64,000 nt of DNA from Streptomyces sp. SLBN-118. GTDB taxonomy: Bacteria > Actinomycetota > Actinomycetes > Streptomycetales > Streptomycetaceae. Positions 8,584 through 18,919 of this stretch are shown in pieces. Under the pieces are notes generated by a model that saw only the letters and a list, made by a program, of their open reading frames with translations, had not been told where the DNA came from and did no database searches. The DNA lies in NCBI RefSeq assembly GCF_006715635.1, contig NZ_VFNP01000001.1, positions 1,488,001 to 1,552,000 on the forward strand. The letters run 5' to 3'. The position numbers were made by a program, and so were the translations under genes. Within the stretch, counting starts at the first letter, position 1; each line of letters opens with the position of its first letter.

Positions 8584-10010
8584 TGTTCCACCGGCACGCT
8601 CCCGCTGATCAGGGGGGCGGGCGGCCGCTTCTCGTACCAGCGCAGGTCGGCCTCCAGTTGGGCGGCGAGCGAGATCAGCCGTTCCTCTCCGCCGGCGGGG
8701 CCGAGCAGTTGGGCTCCGACGGGCAGTCCATCGGTCGTGAAGCCGGCGGGGACGTTGACGCCCGGCCAGCCGAGGACGTTCCAGGGCCAGGCGTACGGGC
8801 ACGCGGCGGCCATGGTCGCATCGGTGCGATAGGCACTCAGGCCGTCGAAGGTGCCGATGCGCGGGGGCGGAGCTGCGGTCGTGGGCGTGAGGACGACGTC
8901 GTACGAGTCGAAGATCGCGCCGATCCGCCGGTGCTGGCGGACCTCACGGGCGCGGGCCGCGCGGACGACGCGGCCGCCGAGTGTGCGGCCGTGCCGCATG
9001 GCGGCGCGGGTGCGCGGGTCGAGGAGGGCCGGGTCGGGGTGGAGAGCCGCGACTTCGGCGATGCCCGCGGTGGCGCGGGGCACGAAGGCGAGGCCGATCA
9101 GCCCGTAGCGCGGCCGTGCCTCTTCGACATGATGGCCGAGCCGGGCGAGAGCTTCGGCCAGTGCCGTGATGCCGCGGCGTACTTCGGGGTGCGGCATGGA
9201 GCGGGTGAGGGTGAGCGGGGGCCGCCAGGCAAGGGCGATCCGCAGCCTGCCCGGGTCTCGGCGGGCCGCGGCCGACGCCTCGATCGCGGCCGGCTGGTAC
9301 AGGTCCTGGGCGTGCGGGCCCTGAACCACATCGAGCAGCAGGGCGGCGTCGGCCACGGTGCGCGCGAGCGGGCCGTTGACGGCGAGGCCCTGGAAGGCGT
9401 CGGCGTACGGGTGGAGGGAGACGCGCCCGCGCTGAGGTTTGATGCCGACGAGATGGGTCCAGGCGGCCGGGATACGGACCGAGCCCGCGCCGTCTGAGCC
9501 GAGGGCGGCGGGCACGAGCCCGGCCGCGACGGCTGCGGCGGAGCCGCCGGACGAGCCTCCGGGAGTGTGGTCGGTGGACCAGGGGTTACGGGTGGCGCCG
9601 AAGGCGGGGCCCTCGGTGAACGGCCACTGTCCGAGTTCGCAGGAGTTGGTCTTGCCGACGATGACGGCACCGGCCGCACGCAGGCGGCGTACCGCCTCTC
9701 CGTCGCGCTCGGCCGGGGGGAGTTCGCCCGAGCAGCCGAAGAGGGTCGGCAGTCCGGCCACATCGGTGTCGTCCTTGACGGCGACGGGCACGCCGAGCAG
9801 CGGCAGCCGCTCGCCCGCCGCGAGCCGCCGGTCGGCGTCCCTCGCTTCGTCGACGGCCCGTTCGCCGCGTGTCCAGCGGAAGGCGTTGATGGTGGACTGA
9901 CTGGCCTCGATGCGTTTGAGCGCGTTCGTCACAAGCTTCTCGGACGAGGCTTGACCGCTCCTCAAAGCTCCTACGTGTTCAGCCAGTCCGCCGAATTCGT
10001 CTGTGGACAC
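8580..10010 (-). CDS. amidase (amidase signature family)
   Basis: 476 aa, GTG start at 10010. The Ser-cisSer-Lys triad can be placed: Lys79 in V-A-V-K-D-D, the cis-Ser in G-G-S-S-G-G-S (151-157) and the nucleophile Ser177 in G-A-G-S-V-R-I-P. These enzymes hydrolyse carboxamides to acid and ammonia; family members range from aryl-amidases to GatA. No gatB/gatC genes are adjacent, so a glutamyl-tRNA role is unlikely. It is the first gene of a two-gene operon with the coupled TetR gene and is divergent from the SDR gene. Confidence 0.92.
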   Translation of the reverse strand: MSTDEFGGLAEHVGALRSGQASSEKLVTNALKRIEASQSTINAFRWTRGERAVDEARDADRRLAAGERLPLLGVPVAVKDDTDVAGLPTLFGCSGELPPAERDGEAVRRLRAAGAVIVGKTNSCELGQWPFTEGPAFGATRNPWSTDHTPGGSSGGSAAAVAAGLVPAALGSDGAGSVRIPAAWTHLVGIKPQRGRVSLHPYADAFQGLAVNGPLARTVADAALLLDVVQGPHAQDLYQPAAIEASAAARRDPGRLRIALAWRPPLTLTRSMPHPEVRRGITALAEALARLGHHVEEARPRYGLIGLAFVPRATAGIAEVAALHPDPALLDPRTRAAMRHGRTLGGRVVRAARAREVRQHRRIGAIFDSYDVVLTPTTAAPPPRIGTFDGLSAYRTDATMAAACPYAWPWNVLGWPGVNVPAGFTTDGLPVGAQLLGPAGGEERLISLAAQLEADLRWYEKRPPAPLISGSVPVEQ

Positions 10011-10029
10011 GACCGCCCCGCCTCCCTAT

Positions 10030-10047
10030 TGTTCGTTCGAACGAACA
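10030..10047. promoter_or_regulatory. perfect 18-bp palindromic operator between amidase and SDR genes
   Basis: TGTTCGTTCGAACGAACA is a perfect palindrome located 20 bp upstream of the amidase start and 18 bp upstream of the SDR start. Length, symmetry and position fit a TetR-family operator, and a TetR gene is coupled to the amidase. Binding here would block both divergent promoters. The assignment to that regulator is inference. Confidence 0.75.
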
Positions 10048-10065
10048 GAACTGAAGGGTAACCAG

Positions 10066-10857
10066 ATGCGTATCACCGGAGCAACCGTTCTGCTGACCGG
10101 GGTCACCGGCGGCATCGGCGGTGCACTCGCCGCCGAACTGTCCGCCAGGGGTGCGAAGTTGGTGCTGACCGGCCGCCGCCGCGAAGCCCTGGAGCCGCTC
10201 GCCGACCGGTATGGGGCGCGCACGATTCTCGCCGACCTGGCGGACGACGACGATGTGCGGCGGCTCGCCGACGAGGCCGCCGGTACGGACATCCTGATCG
10301 CCAACGCCGCGCTGCCCTCCAGCGGTGATCTGCTGGACTACACACCGGCGCAGATCGACCGCGCCATCGCGGTCAACTTCCGCGCTCCCGCACTCCTGGC
10401 GCGGCTGCTCGCTCCCGCCATGGTCGAGGCGGGCCGTGGCCACATAGCCTTCGTCGGCTCGCTCTCCGGAAAGGCGGCGACCAAGTCCACGTCGCTGTAC
10501 AGCGGGACCAAGTTCGCCCTGCGCGGCTTCTCGCTCGCCCTGCGCCAGGACCTGCACGGCACAGGCGTGGGCGTCTCGATCGTCCAGCCCGGTTTCGTAC
10601 GGGATCTGGGGATGTTCGCGGCGACCGGCTCGGGGACTCCCGCCGGGGTGCGGACGGTCTCGCCACGGCAGGTCGTGAACGGCGTGGTGCGGGCCGTCGA
10701 GCGCGACGTCGCCGAAATCAATGTCGCGCCCCTGGAGTTGAAGATTCTCAGCGCGATCGCCGGGCAGTTCCCGGGCTTCGCCGAACGGGTCCAGCGGCGG
10801 TCGGGGGCCGAGCCCACGATCCGCAAGATCGTTCAGGCCCAGCGGCAGAGCCGCTGA
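10066..10857 (+). CDS. short-chain dehydrogenase/reductase
   Basis: 263 aa from the ATG at 10066, preceded by GAAGGG at 7-nt spacing. The frame is open from 10003, but that would place the operator inside the gene. T-G-V-T-G-G-I-G-G at residues 11-19 is the Rossmann motif; Ser132, Tyr145 and Lys149 (Y-S-G-T-K) form the classical catalytic set. It uses NAD(P)H on an unknown alcohol/ketone or similar substrate. Divergent from the amidase-tetR operon across the palindrome, so probably controlled by that TetR protein. Confidence 0.92.
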   Translation: MRITGATVLLTGVTGGIGGALAAELSARGAKLVLTGRRREALEPLADRYGARTILADLADDDDVRRLADEAAGTDILIANAALPSSGDLLDYTPAQIDRAIAVNFRAPALLARLLAPAMVEAGRGHIAFVGSLSGKAATKSTSLYSGTKFALRGFSLALRQDLHGTGVGVSIVQPGFVRDLGMFAATGSGTPAGVRTVSPRQVVNGVVRAVERDVAEINVAPLELKILSAIAGQFPGFAERVQRRSGAEPTIRKIVQAQRQSR

Positions 10858-10864
10858 ACCGGGG

Positions 10865-10902
10865 CGTGGCGCGAGCAGGAGGAGCAGCCCGCTCGCGCCA
10901 CG
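10865..10902. terminator. bidirectional hairpin terminator
   Basis: Perfect 12-bp arms, CGTGGCGCGAGC (10865-10876) and GCTCGCGCCACG (10891-10902), with a 14-nt loop. It sits between the convergent SDR and NCS1 permease genes, 7 bp after one stop and 6 bp before the other, so it can terminate both. Confidence 0.8.
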
Positions 10903-10908
10903 AACCGT

Positions 10909-12432
<1,524 letters not shown>

Positions 12433-12446
12433 GGGCGGCTGGCCCT

Positions 12447-13448
12447 TCAGCTGTTGAGTGCCGGGATGATCTCGGAGCCGTACGCGTCGATGGTGGCTTC
12501 CTTCGCGTCGTGCATGTTGTAGACGGCGAACTGGTCCACGCCCAGTTCGCGCAGCACCTTCAGCTTCTCGATGTGCGCCTCGGCGGGGCCGAGCAGACAG
12601 AAGCGGTCGACGATCTCGTCCGGGACGAAGTCCGTGGACGGGTTACCGGCGCGGCCGTGGTGACTGTAGTCGTAACCGTGCCGCTCCTTGATGTACGCGG
12701 TCAGCGCCTCGGGCACCATGTCCGAGTGCTCGCCGTAGCGCGAAACCAGATCGGCGACATGGTTGCCGACCATCCCGCCGAACCAGCGGCACTGTTCACG
12801 GGCATGCGCGATGTCGTCGCCGACATAGGCGGGCGCAGCGACACAGATCGTGATCTTCGACGGGTCGCGTCCGGCCTCGGCAGCGGCGGCGCGGACCGCC
12901 TTCACCATCCACTCGGTGAGGAACGGGTCGGCGAGCTGGAGGATGAATCCGTCGGCCTTCTGGCCCGTGAGCGCCAGTGCCTTCGGCCCGTACGCCGCCA
13001 TCCACACCGGCAGCTTTCCGTCGCGCACCCAGGGCAGCCGCAGCGTCTGCCCGTCCACCTCGGCCTCCCGGCCCTCGGCGAGGTCGCGGATGACGCCGAT
13101 CGCCTCGCCGAGCCGGGCCAGGGTGTTGGGCTTGCGGCCCGCGACGCGCATCGCCGAGTCCCCCCGCCCGATGCCGCACACCGTGCGGTTGCCGAACATG
13201 TCGTTCAGGGTCGCGAAGGTGGAGGCGGTGACCTCCCAGGTCCTGGTCCCGGGGTTGGTCACCATCGGTCCGACGTGCATCTTCTGCGTGTGTTCCAGGA
13301 TCTGGCTGTAGATGACGAAGGCTTCCTGCCAGAGCACGGCCGAGTCGAAGGTCCAGCCGTGGCTGAAGCCGTTGCGCTCAGCGCGCCGCATGAGCGAGAC
13401 GACGGCCGAGGCCGGCGGGTCGGTCTGCAGGACAAGTCCGAAGTCCAT
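12447..13448 (-). CDS. LLM-class flavin/F420-dependent oxidoreductase (TIGR03842-like)
   Basis: 333 aa, single luciferase-like domain. Recognisable segments: M-D-F-G-L-V-L-Q-T-D at the N-terminus, F-V-I-Y-S-Q-I-L, V-T-N-P-G-T-R and G-I-G-R-G-D-S-A-M-R. Members are annotated as F420-dependent, but some occur in organisms without F420, so FMN is possible. It lies 12 bp after dihydropyrimidinase and 14 bp before the NCS1 carrier on one strand. No classical dihydropyrimidine dehydrogenase gene is present in the operon, so this is the only redox enzyme available for a uracil-dihydrouracil step. That role is inference. Confidence 0.9.
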   Translation of the reverse strand: MDFGLVLQTDPPASAVVSLMRRAERNGFSHGWTFDSAVLWQEAFVIYSQILEHTQKMHVGPMVTNPGTRTWEVTASTFATLNDMFGNRTVCGIGRGDSAMRVAGRKPNTLARLGEAIGVIRDLAEGREAEVDGQTLRLPWVRDGKLPVWMAAYGPKALALTGQKADGFILQLADPFLTEWMVKAVRAAAAEAGRDPSKITICVAAPAYVGDDIAHAREQCRWFGGMVGNHVADLVSRYGEHSDMVPEALTAYIKERHGYDYSHHGRAGNPSTDFVPDEIVDRFCLLGPAEAHIEKLKVLRELGVDQFAVYNMHDAKEATIDAYGSEIIPALNS

Positions 13449-13460
13449 GACGTGGTGCTC

Positions 13461-14867
13461 CTAGTTCAGGTACTGGCAGGTGCCTCGGGGGGTGTACTGG
13501 CCGTGTCCTGCCCGGCCTGTGAACTTCCGCTGGTCGATGACCACTTCGCCGCGCGAGAGCACCGTCTCCACCTGACCCGTGATCCGCTTGCCCTCGTACG
13601 CCGAGTAGTCGACGTTCATGTGGTGCGTCTCGACGGAGAGGGTCTGTTCGGCGTGCGGGTCGTAGATGACGACATCTCCGTCCGCGCCGGGGGCGATGGT
13701 GCCCTTCTTGGGGTAGACGCCGAACATCCGGGCCGGTGTGGCGCAGGCGATCTCGATCCAGCGCCGGCGGGTGATGTGCCCGTCCAGGACGGCCTGGTGC
13801 AGCAGGTCCATCCGGTGCTCCACGCCCGGCAGCCCGTTGGGGATCTTGGAGAAGTCCCCGCGTCCCAGCTCCTTCTGGCCGCTGAAGCAGAACGGGCAGT
13901 GGTCGGTGGAGACGACCTGGAGGTCGTTGGTCCGCAGTCCGCGCCACAGCGCGGCCTGGTGCTCGCGCGGCCGAAGCGGCGTGGAGCACACGTACTTGGC
14001 GCCCTCGAAGTCCGGCTCGGCGAGATTGTCGGTGGACAGGAAGAGGTACTGCGGGCAGGTCTCGCCGAAGACGTTCAGGCCCTTGTCGCGGGCGGCCGCA
14101 AGCTCGGCGACGGCCTCGTCGGCCGACACATGGACGACATAGAGCGGCGCGCCGGCGACCCGGGCGAGCTGGATGGCGCGGTGTGTGGCCTCCGCCTCCA
14201 GCAGGACCTTGCGCACCTCTCCGTGGTGGCGCGGGTCGGTGCGGCCTTCGGCGAGTGCCTGTTCCACCAGGACGTCGATCGCGATGCCGTTCTCGGCGTG
14301 CATCATGATCAGCCCGCCGTTGGTGGCGGAGCGCTGCATGGCCCGCAGGATCTGCCCGTCGTCGCTGTAGAAGACGCCCGGGTAGGCCATGAAGAGCTTG
14401 AAGGAGGTGATGCCCTCCTCCACCAGGTGGTCCATCTCCTTCAGTGAGGACTGGTTCACGTCCGAGAGGATCATGTGGAAGCCGTAGTCGATGGCGCAGT
14501 TGCCGTCGGCCTTGGCGTACCAGGCGTCGAGTCCTTCGCGCAGGGTCTGGCCGACCGTCTGCACCGCGAAGTCGACGATGGTGGTCGTGCCGCCCCAGGC
14601 GGCGGCCCGGGTGCCGGTCTCGAAGGTGTCGGAGGCGAAGGTCCCGCCGAAGGGCAGCTCCATGTGTGTGTGCGCGTCGACGCCGCCCGGGATGACGTAC
14701 TTGTTGGTCGCGTCGATGATGCGGTCGGCGGTCCAGCCCCCGGCGACGGCGGAGCCGTGCGCGGCGAGAGCGGCGATCCGGCCGTCGTCGATCAGTACGT
14801 CGGCATGGATCTCGTCCGCTGCGGTGACGACCAGGCCGCCGCGGATCAGGGTGCGGGTGCTGCTCAT
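13461..14867 (-). CDS. hydA: dihydropyrimidinase (D-hydantoinase)
   Basis: 468 aa. All metal-site residues of the cyclic amidohydrolase family are visible: H-T-H (His66, His68) in V-D-A-H-T-H-M-E, the carboxylated Lys157 in S-F-K-L-F-M-A-Y, His190 (M-H-A-E-N-G), His246 (V-V-H-V-S) and Asp322 (S-T-D-H-C-P-F). It opens dihydrouracil to N-carbamoyl-beta-alanine and can also act on hydantoins. It is the third gene of the operon, after beta-ureidopropionase and the aminotransferase, which supports the pyrimidine reading over a purely hydantoin role. Confidence 0.95.
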   Translation of the reverse strand: MSSTRTLIRGGLVVTAADEIHADVLIDDGRIAALAAHGSAVAGGWTADRIIDATNKYVIPGGVDAHTHMELPFGGTFASDTFETGTRAAAWGGTTTIVDFAVQTVGQTLREGLDAWYAKADGNCAIDYGFHMILSDVNQSSLKEMDHLVEEGITSFKLFMAYPGVFYSDDGQILRAMQRSATNGGLIMMHAENGIAIDVLVEQALAEGRTDPRHHGEVRKVLLEAEATHRAIQLARVAGAPLYVVHVSADEAVAELAAARDKGLNVFGETCPQYLFLSTDNLAEPDFEGAKYVCSTPLRPREHQAALWRGLRTNDLQVVSTDHCPFCFSGQKELGRGDFSKIPNGLPGVEHRMDLLHQAVLDGHITRRRWIEIACATPARMFGVYPKKGTIAPGADGDVVIYDPHAEQTLSVETHHMNVDYSAYEGKRITGQVETVLSRGEVVIDQRKFTGRAGHGQYTPRGTCQYLN

Positions 14868-14899
14868 GGTGGTGCGCTCCCTCTCGTGCGTACGGTCGA

Positions 14900-16183
14900 C
14901 TACACCTGCTGCAGGGCGCGTTCGAGGATCGCGGCGCCCTCTTCCGCCTCGGAGACGGTCAGCGAGAGCGGCGGGGCGATACGCAGGACGCTGGTGTTGT
15001 GGCCGCCGCCCTTGCCGATCAGCAGGCCGCCCTCGCGCGCGGCCTCAAGGACGGCCGATGCCGCCTCCGGATTGGCCTCGTCGGTACCGGGCTTGACCAG
15101 CTCGATGCCGATCATCAGCCCGCGGCCGCGTACTTCGCGGACGGCGGGAGCGCCGGCCGCTATGGCTCGCAGCCGCTCGATCAGCAGGCCGCCGACGCGG
15201 CGGGCGTTGCCCTGAAGGTCGTGCTCCAGCAGATACCCGAGGTTGGCGATGCCCGCCGCCATGGTGACCGGGGAGCCGCCGAAGGTCGAAATCGAGTTGG
15301 CGTCAAGGGAGTTCATGATCTCGGCGGATGCAACGACGCCGCCGATCGACATGCCGTTGCCGATTCCCTTGGCGAAGGTGAGCATGTCCGGCGGGCCGCT
15401 GTCGGCGTGCGCCTGCCAGCCCCAGAAGTGCTCGCCGGTGCGGCCCCAGCCGGTCTGCACCTCGTCGGCGATCCAGAGGATGCCGTGCCGGTCGAGGACT
15501 TCGCGGAACGCGGCGTACAGACCGTCGGGCGGGGAGGTGAAGCCACCGACGCCCTGGATGGGCTCGGCGATCAGCGCGGCGACCGAACCACGGGTCTGGC
15601 CGAGGATGTCCTCCAGGTCCGCCACGCATGCCTCGATGAACTGCGCGTCGGACAGCTGGGCGTAGGGGCCGCGGGTGCGGACGCCGCCGTGCACGTACAG
15701 CGTCTGCAGCGGGGAGAGGCTGGTCGGCGACCAGGCCCGGTTGCCGGTGATGCCGACCGCCGAGAAGGACCGGCCGTGGTAGCTGTTGCGCATCGCCAGG
15801 ATCTGGTTCGACCGGCGGTACGCGGTAGCCAGCAGCAGGGCGGTGTCATTGGCCTCGGTGCCGGAGGTGGTGAAGAAGACCCGGGCGTCGGGGATGCCCG
15901 AGAGGGTGGCGATCCGCTCGGCCAGCTCGACCATCGGGCGGTTGAGATACAGCGTGGAGGAGTGGACGATCCGCCCGGCCTGCTCGCTGACGGCCTTGGT
16001 GACCTCGGGCAGGGCGTGGGCGGTCATGGTGGTGAGGATGCCGCCGAAGAAGTCGAGATAGCGGTTGCCGTCCGCGTCCCAGACGTGGCGGCCCTCGCCG
16101 TGCGTGATCTCGACGGGCTGCTTGTAATAGAGGGCGACCCAGTCCGGGATGACGGCCCGGTGCCGCTCGTACAGGCTGGTCAC
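14900..16183 (-). CDS. class III PLP aminotransferase, probable beta-alanine/beta-aminoisobutyrate transaminase
   Basis: 427 aa, GTG start at 16183 overlapping the beta-ureidopropionase stop as GTGA. The PLP lysine is Lys272 in T-F-A-K-G-I-G-N-G-M and the pyridine-binding Asp240 is in I-A-D-E-V-Q-T-G-W-G-R-T-G, both canonical for class III. The overall sequence resembles alanine-glyoxylate transaminase 2-like enzymes, which accept beta-alanine and beta-aminoisobutyrate. In this operon it would convert the beta-amino acids released by beta-ureidopropionase into semialdehydes. Substrate assignment rests on context. Confidence 0.92.
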   Translation of the reverse strand: MTSLYERHRAVIPDWVALYYKQPVEITHGEGRHVWDADGNRYLDFFGGILTTMTAHALPEVTKAVSEQAGRIVHSSTLYLNRPMVELAERIATLSGIPDARVFFTTSGTEANDTALLLATAYRRSNQILAMRNSYHGRSFSAVGITGNRAWSPTSLSPLQTLYVHGGVRTRGPYAQLSDAQFIEACVADLEDILGQTRGSVAALIAEPIQGVGGFTSPPDGLYAAFREVLDRHGILWIADEVQTGWGRTGEHFWGWQAHADSGPPDMLTFAKGIGNGMSIGGVVASAEIMNSLDANSISTFGGSPVTMAAGIANLGYLLEHDLQGNARRVGGLLIERLRAIAAGAPAVREVRGRGLMIGIELVKPGTDEANPEAASAVLEAAREGGLLIGKGGGHNTSVLRIAPPLSLTVSEAEEGAAILERALQQV

Positions 16184-17022
16184 GGCTGCACCAGCCCGTC
16201 ATATGCGTCCGGGCGGCGATCGCGGTAGAAGGCCCACTGCTGTCGTACGACATCGATCAGGTCGAAGTCGAGGTCCCGTACGAGCAGTTCCTCCGCCTTG
16301 TCGCTGGCCACCTCGCCGACGAACTGGCCGCGGGGGTCGACGAAGTAGCTGGTGCCGTAGAAGTCGTTGTCGCCGTACTCCTCCTGGCCGACGCGGTTGA
16401 TGGCGGCGATGAAGTACTCGTTGGCGACGGCGGAGGCGGGCTGCTCCAACTGCCAGAGGTAGGCGGAGAGGCCGCGCGAGGTCGCCGACGGGTTGTAGAC
16501 CAACTGGGCTCCGTTCAGGCCGAGTTGACGCCAGCCCTCCGGGAAGTGCCGGTCGTAGCAGATGTACACCCCCACCCTGCCCACCGCGGTGTCGAAGACC
16601 GGCCAGCCCAGGTTCCCCGGCTTGAAGTAGTACTTCTCCCAGAAGCCCTTGACCTGGGGAATATGGTGCTTGCGGTATTTACCGAGGTAGGAGCCGTCGG
16701 CATCGATGACCGCGGCGGTGTTGTAGTAGAAGCCCGCGCCCTCGATCTCGAACACCGGGACCACGATCACCATGCCGGTCTCGCGGGCAAGCTCCTGCAT
16801 CCGGCGGACGGTGGGGCCGTCCGGGACGGGCTCGGCCCAGCGATAGTGCTCGGGCTCCTGGACCTGGCAGAAATAGGGAGCGTTGAATACTTCCTGGAAA
16901 CCGATCACCTTGGCGCCCTGGCGGGCCGCCTCACGGGCGTGTTCCTCGTGCTTGGCAATCATGGATTCGGTGTCGCCGGTCCAGGTCGCCTGGACGAGGG
17001 CGGCGCGTACGACGTTGGCCAT
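16180..17022 (-). CDS. beta-ureidopropionase (nitrilase superfamily)
   Basis: 280 aa with the complete nitrilase triad: Glu44 (G-F-Q-E-V-F-N), Lys118 (Y-R-K-H-H-I-P) and Cys155 (V-Y-I-C-Y-D-R-H-F-P). The stretch F-W-E-K-Y-Y-F-K-P-G-N is typical of N-carbamoyl-beta-alanine amidohydrolases. It hydrolyses N-carbamoyl-beta-alanine to beta-alanine, CO2 and ammonia, the step after dihydropyrimidinase. It is the first gene of the five-gene operon; translation of the aminotransferase is coupled through a 4-bp overlap. The 223 bp upstream presumably hold the operon promoter, which I could not place with confidence. Confidence 0.93.
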   Translation of the reverse strand: MANVVRAALVQATWTGDTESMIAKHEEHAREAARQGAKVIGFQEVFNAPYFCQVQEPEHYRWAEPVPDGPTVRRMQELARETGMVIVVPVFEIEGAGFYYNTAAVIDADGSYLGKYRKHHIPQVKGFWEKYYFKPGNLGWPVFDTAVGRVGVYICYDRHFPEGWRQLGLNGAQLVYNPSATSRGLSAYLWQLEQPASAVANEYFIAAINRVGQEEYGDNDFYGTSYFVDPRGQFVGEVASDKAEELLVRDLDFDLIDVVRQQWAFYRDRRPDAYDGLVQP

Positions 17023-17245
17023 GAGCTGCTCCTTCGACGCGGGGTCAGAGAGCCTCTACGCACGTAGATGTTCTGTATAGGAGGAGAACGTAAGCCTCGT
17101 CACACACGGGGGCAAGACCATCGTCGTTAACCGGCAGAGTCGATCATGTTTCACACCCGAGCGGTCCACACCGAACAGCTTCGGTCCCGGATAGGGTGCG
17201 CGTCAGCCGCGGACAGGCACGGGATCGGCAGAGATCGATACGGGA

Positions 17246-18817
17246 TCAGGCGCCGATATGACCCGCCACACGCAGCGCATGGACAAGATCGCGCTCATGC
17301 GACGTGGAGATCGTGCGCGCAGCGTCGAGCAGTTGCGGCACCAGCCTGCGCGGGTCGCGGTCCGCGATCCCGACGGTGTCCTCGGCGGAGTGAAGCTGGA
17401 CGAACGCGGTCAGTAAAGCGCGCGCCTCGGATTCACGGCCCTCGTCCTCCAGGGCGAGCACGGCCGCGGCGATGTCGTCGGCGGGGCGGGTCACGCCCTG
17501 CCGCAGCAGTCGGCGGCTGTCCTCGGTGCGGCCGGCCGCGGCGAGTGCGCCCGCGGCCGCCGCCAGCCTCAGCGCCGACTGCGATGCGGCTTCCCACAGC
17601 AGGGTCGTCCAGTCGGCGGCGAGGCCCGCGCGGTGCAGTTCCGCGGCGAGCACGGGCAGCCAGGGGGCGGGCCGGGCAGCCGCCTCGCAGAGCACGGCGT
17701 GCGCCTCGCCGCTGCGGCCCTCGGCCCGCAGCCGCCCGAGCGTGGCGACGGTGTCACGGGCAGCCTGCCGCGCCCCGGCCGGGGGCTCGGGCGCGGTGGG
17801 AGCCTGCTGCTCCGCGGGCGCGCCGCCGAACCGTGCCCCTCGGGGTGTGTCGCCGACGACGGGCAGCACGGGCACGGCGGCGGCCTCCTCCCCGCTCCCT
17901 TCGACCCCGGCGAACCGGGCGCCGCGGGGGCGCCGCTTCTTCTTGCCGGCGGCGAGTGCGGTGGGCGCAGTGGGTGCGGGGCCGGGATGCGGGTTCGCCG
18001 CCTCCGCCTGCGGAGCGGGCGGGTCCGCGTGTGCGTGCGGGCCGTCGTGGGGTGCGGTGGGCTGGGGCCGGAACCAGTCGTCGGGCAGAGCGATCGCGCC
18101 GGGGGCCGGTCCGCTCGCCTCGTACTCAGGAGCCGCTGGAGCACCCGGCTGCTGGGCGGCACCCGTCCCGTACCCCGAGCCCGGTCGCTCCCCGGGGCCC
18201 CTCCAGCCGTCGGCCTCGATACCGGGCGCCTCATGCGCCGTACGTGCCGCGAAGCCCGACCACTCGTCCGGCTCCGGGCTGTGCTCCGGTCCGGCCGCCT
18301 GCGCCGCGTCCGCGCGCAGCGCCGCGTGGCGGGCCCGCAGTTCGCTCACCCGGGCCGTCGCGCGGGCGTAGTCGTCGCGCGTCCACTCCAGTTCGTGGGC
18401 CAGCCGTTCAGCCGCGGCGCTGCCCTCCGGCTCCCCCGCCAGGCGGCGCAGCAACTCATCCGCGCGGCCCGTCGCGTACGCCTCTTCCCGGAGCATCAGC
18501 TCCAGCCGCTCCTCCAGCGCCTCGCGGCCGCCGGGCAGGCGGTCGTGCGACTGTGCCGAGGCCGCGTGGAGCTCGCGCGCGCGTACTGATTCCGTCTGCG
18601 CGAACTGCGTGCCGCGCACCCCCGCCAGGTCCTGGAGCATCGATTCCACCACGTCCCAGGGCGGGATCTCGGTCCCGTCCAGACAGGCCCGCATGCCCTC
18701 GGGATCGCGCTGCCAGAAGATTCCGTACCAGCCGCTGCCCGGGTCGACGAGCGCCGCCAGTCCCTTCAGGTATCGCGCGAACACTCCAGTTTCCACCGGA
18801 AGTTGATGCACCGTCAT
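17246..18817 (-). CDS. conserved actinobacterial hypothetical protein with Ala/Pro-rich linker
   Basis: 523 aa from the ATG at 18817 (M-T-V-H-Q-L-P-V-E-T-G-V-F-A-R-Y-L). An in-frame ATG at 18880 exists, but the extra 21 residues look non-conserved. The N-terminal about 60 residues are a compact domain (G-W-Y-G-I-F-W-Q-R-D-P-E-G-M); residues about 90-185 are charged and helical and could form a coiled coil; then a long Ala/Gly/Pro-rich linker follows; the last about 170 residues are helical repeats rich in Ala/Leu/Arg (A-L-L-E/L-R-A-A-A-G-A-L-A-A-A-G-R), like TPR-type solenoids. No enzyme motif, signal peptide or membrane segment is visible. Function not recognised. Confidence 0.75.
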   Translation of the reverse strand: MTVHQLPVETGVFARYLKGLAALVDPGSGWYGIFWQRDPEGMRACLDGTEIPPWDVVESMLQDLAGVRGTQFAQTESVRARELHAASAQSHDRLPGGREALEERLELMLREEAYATGRADELLRRLAGEPEGSAAAERLAHELEWTRDDYARATARVSELRARHAALRADAAQAAGPEHSPEPDEWSGFAARTAHEAPGIEADGWRGPGERPGSGYGTGAAQQPGAPAAPEYEASGPAPGAIALPDDWFRPQPTAPHDGPHAHADPPAPQAEAANPHPGPAPTAPTALAAGKKKRRPRGARFAGVEGSGEEAAAVPVLPVVGDTPRGARFGGAPAEQQAPTAPEPPAGARQAARDTVATLGRLRAEGRSGEAHAVLCEAAARPAPWLPVLAAELHRAGLAADWTTLLWEAASQSALRLAAAAGALAAAGRTEDSRRLLRQGVTRPADDIAAAVLALEDEGRESEARALLTAFVQLHSAEDTVGIADRDPRRLVPQLLDAARTISTSHERDLVHALRVAGHIGA

Positions 18818-18919
18818 CGCTGCCCCTGCCCCACCGTCGAATGGAACCCTCCCGTCTGGAAGCATCCAGTCCGCAGGCATTCGACCGCAGCAGTGTTACG
18901 ACAGCGTCACGCCGTGTTT

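Noticed and set aside
8584..8802. Extended N-terminus for the TetR protein
   Set aside because: Arg/Pro-rich translation of the antisense of the amidase-coding frame; the coupled ATG at 8583 fits TetR length.
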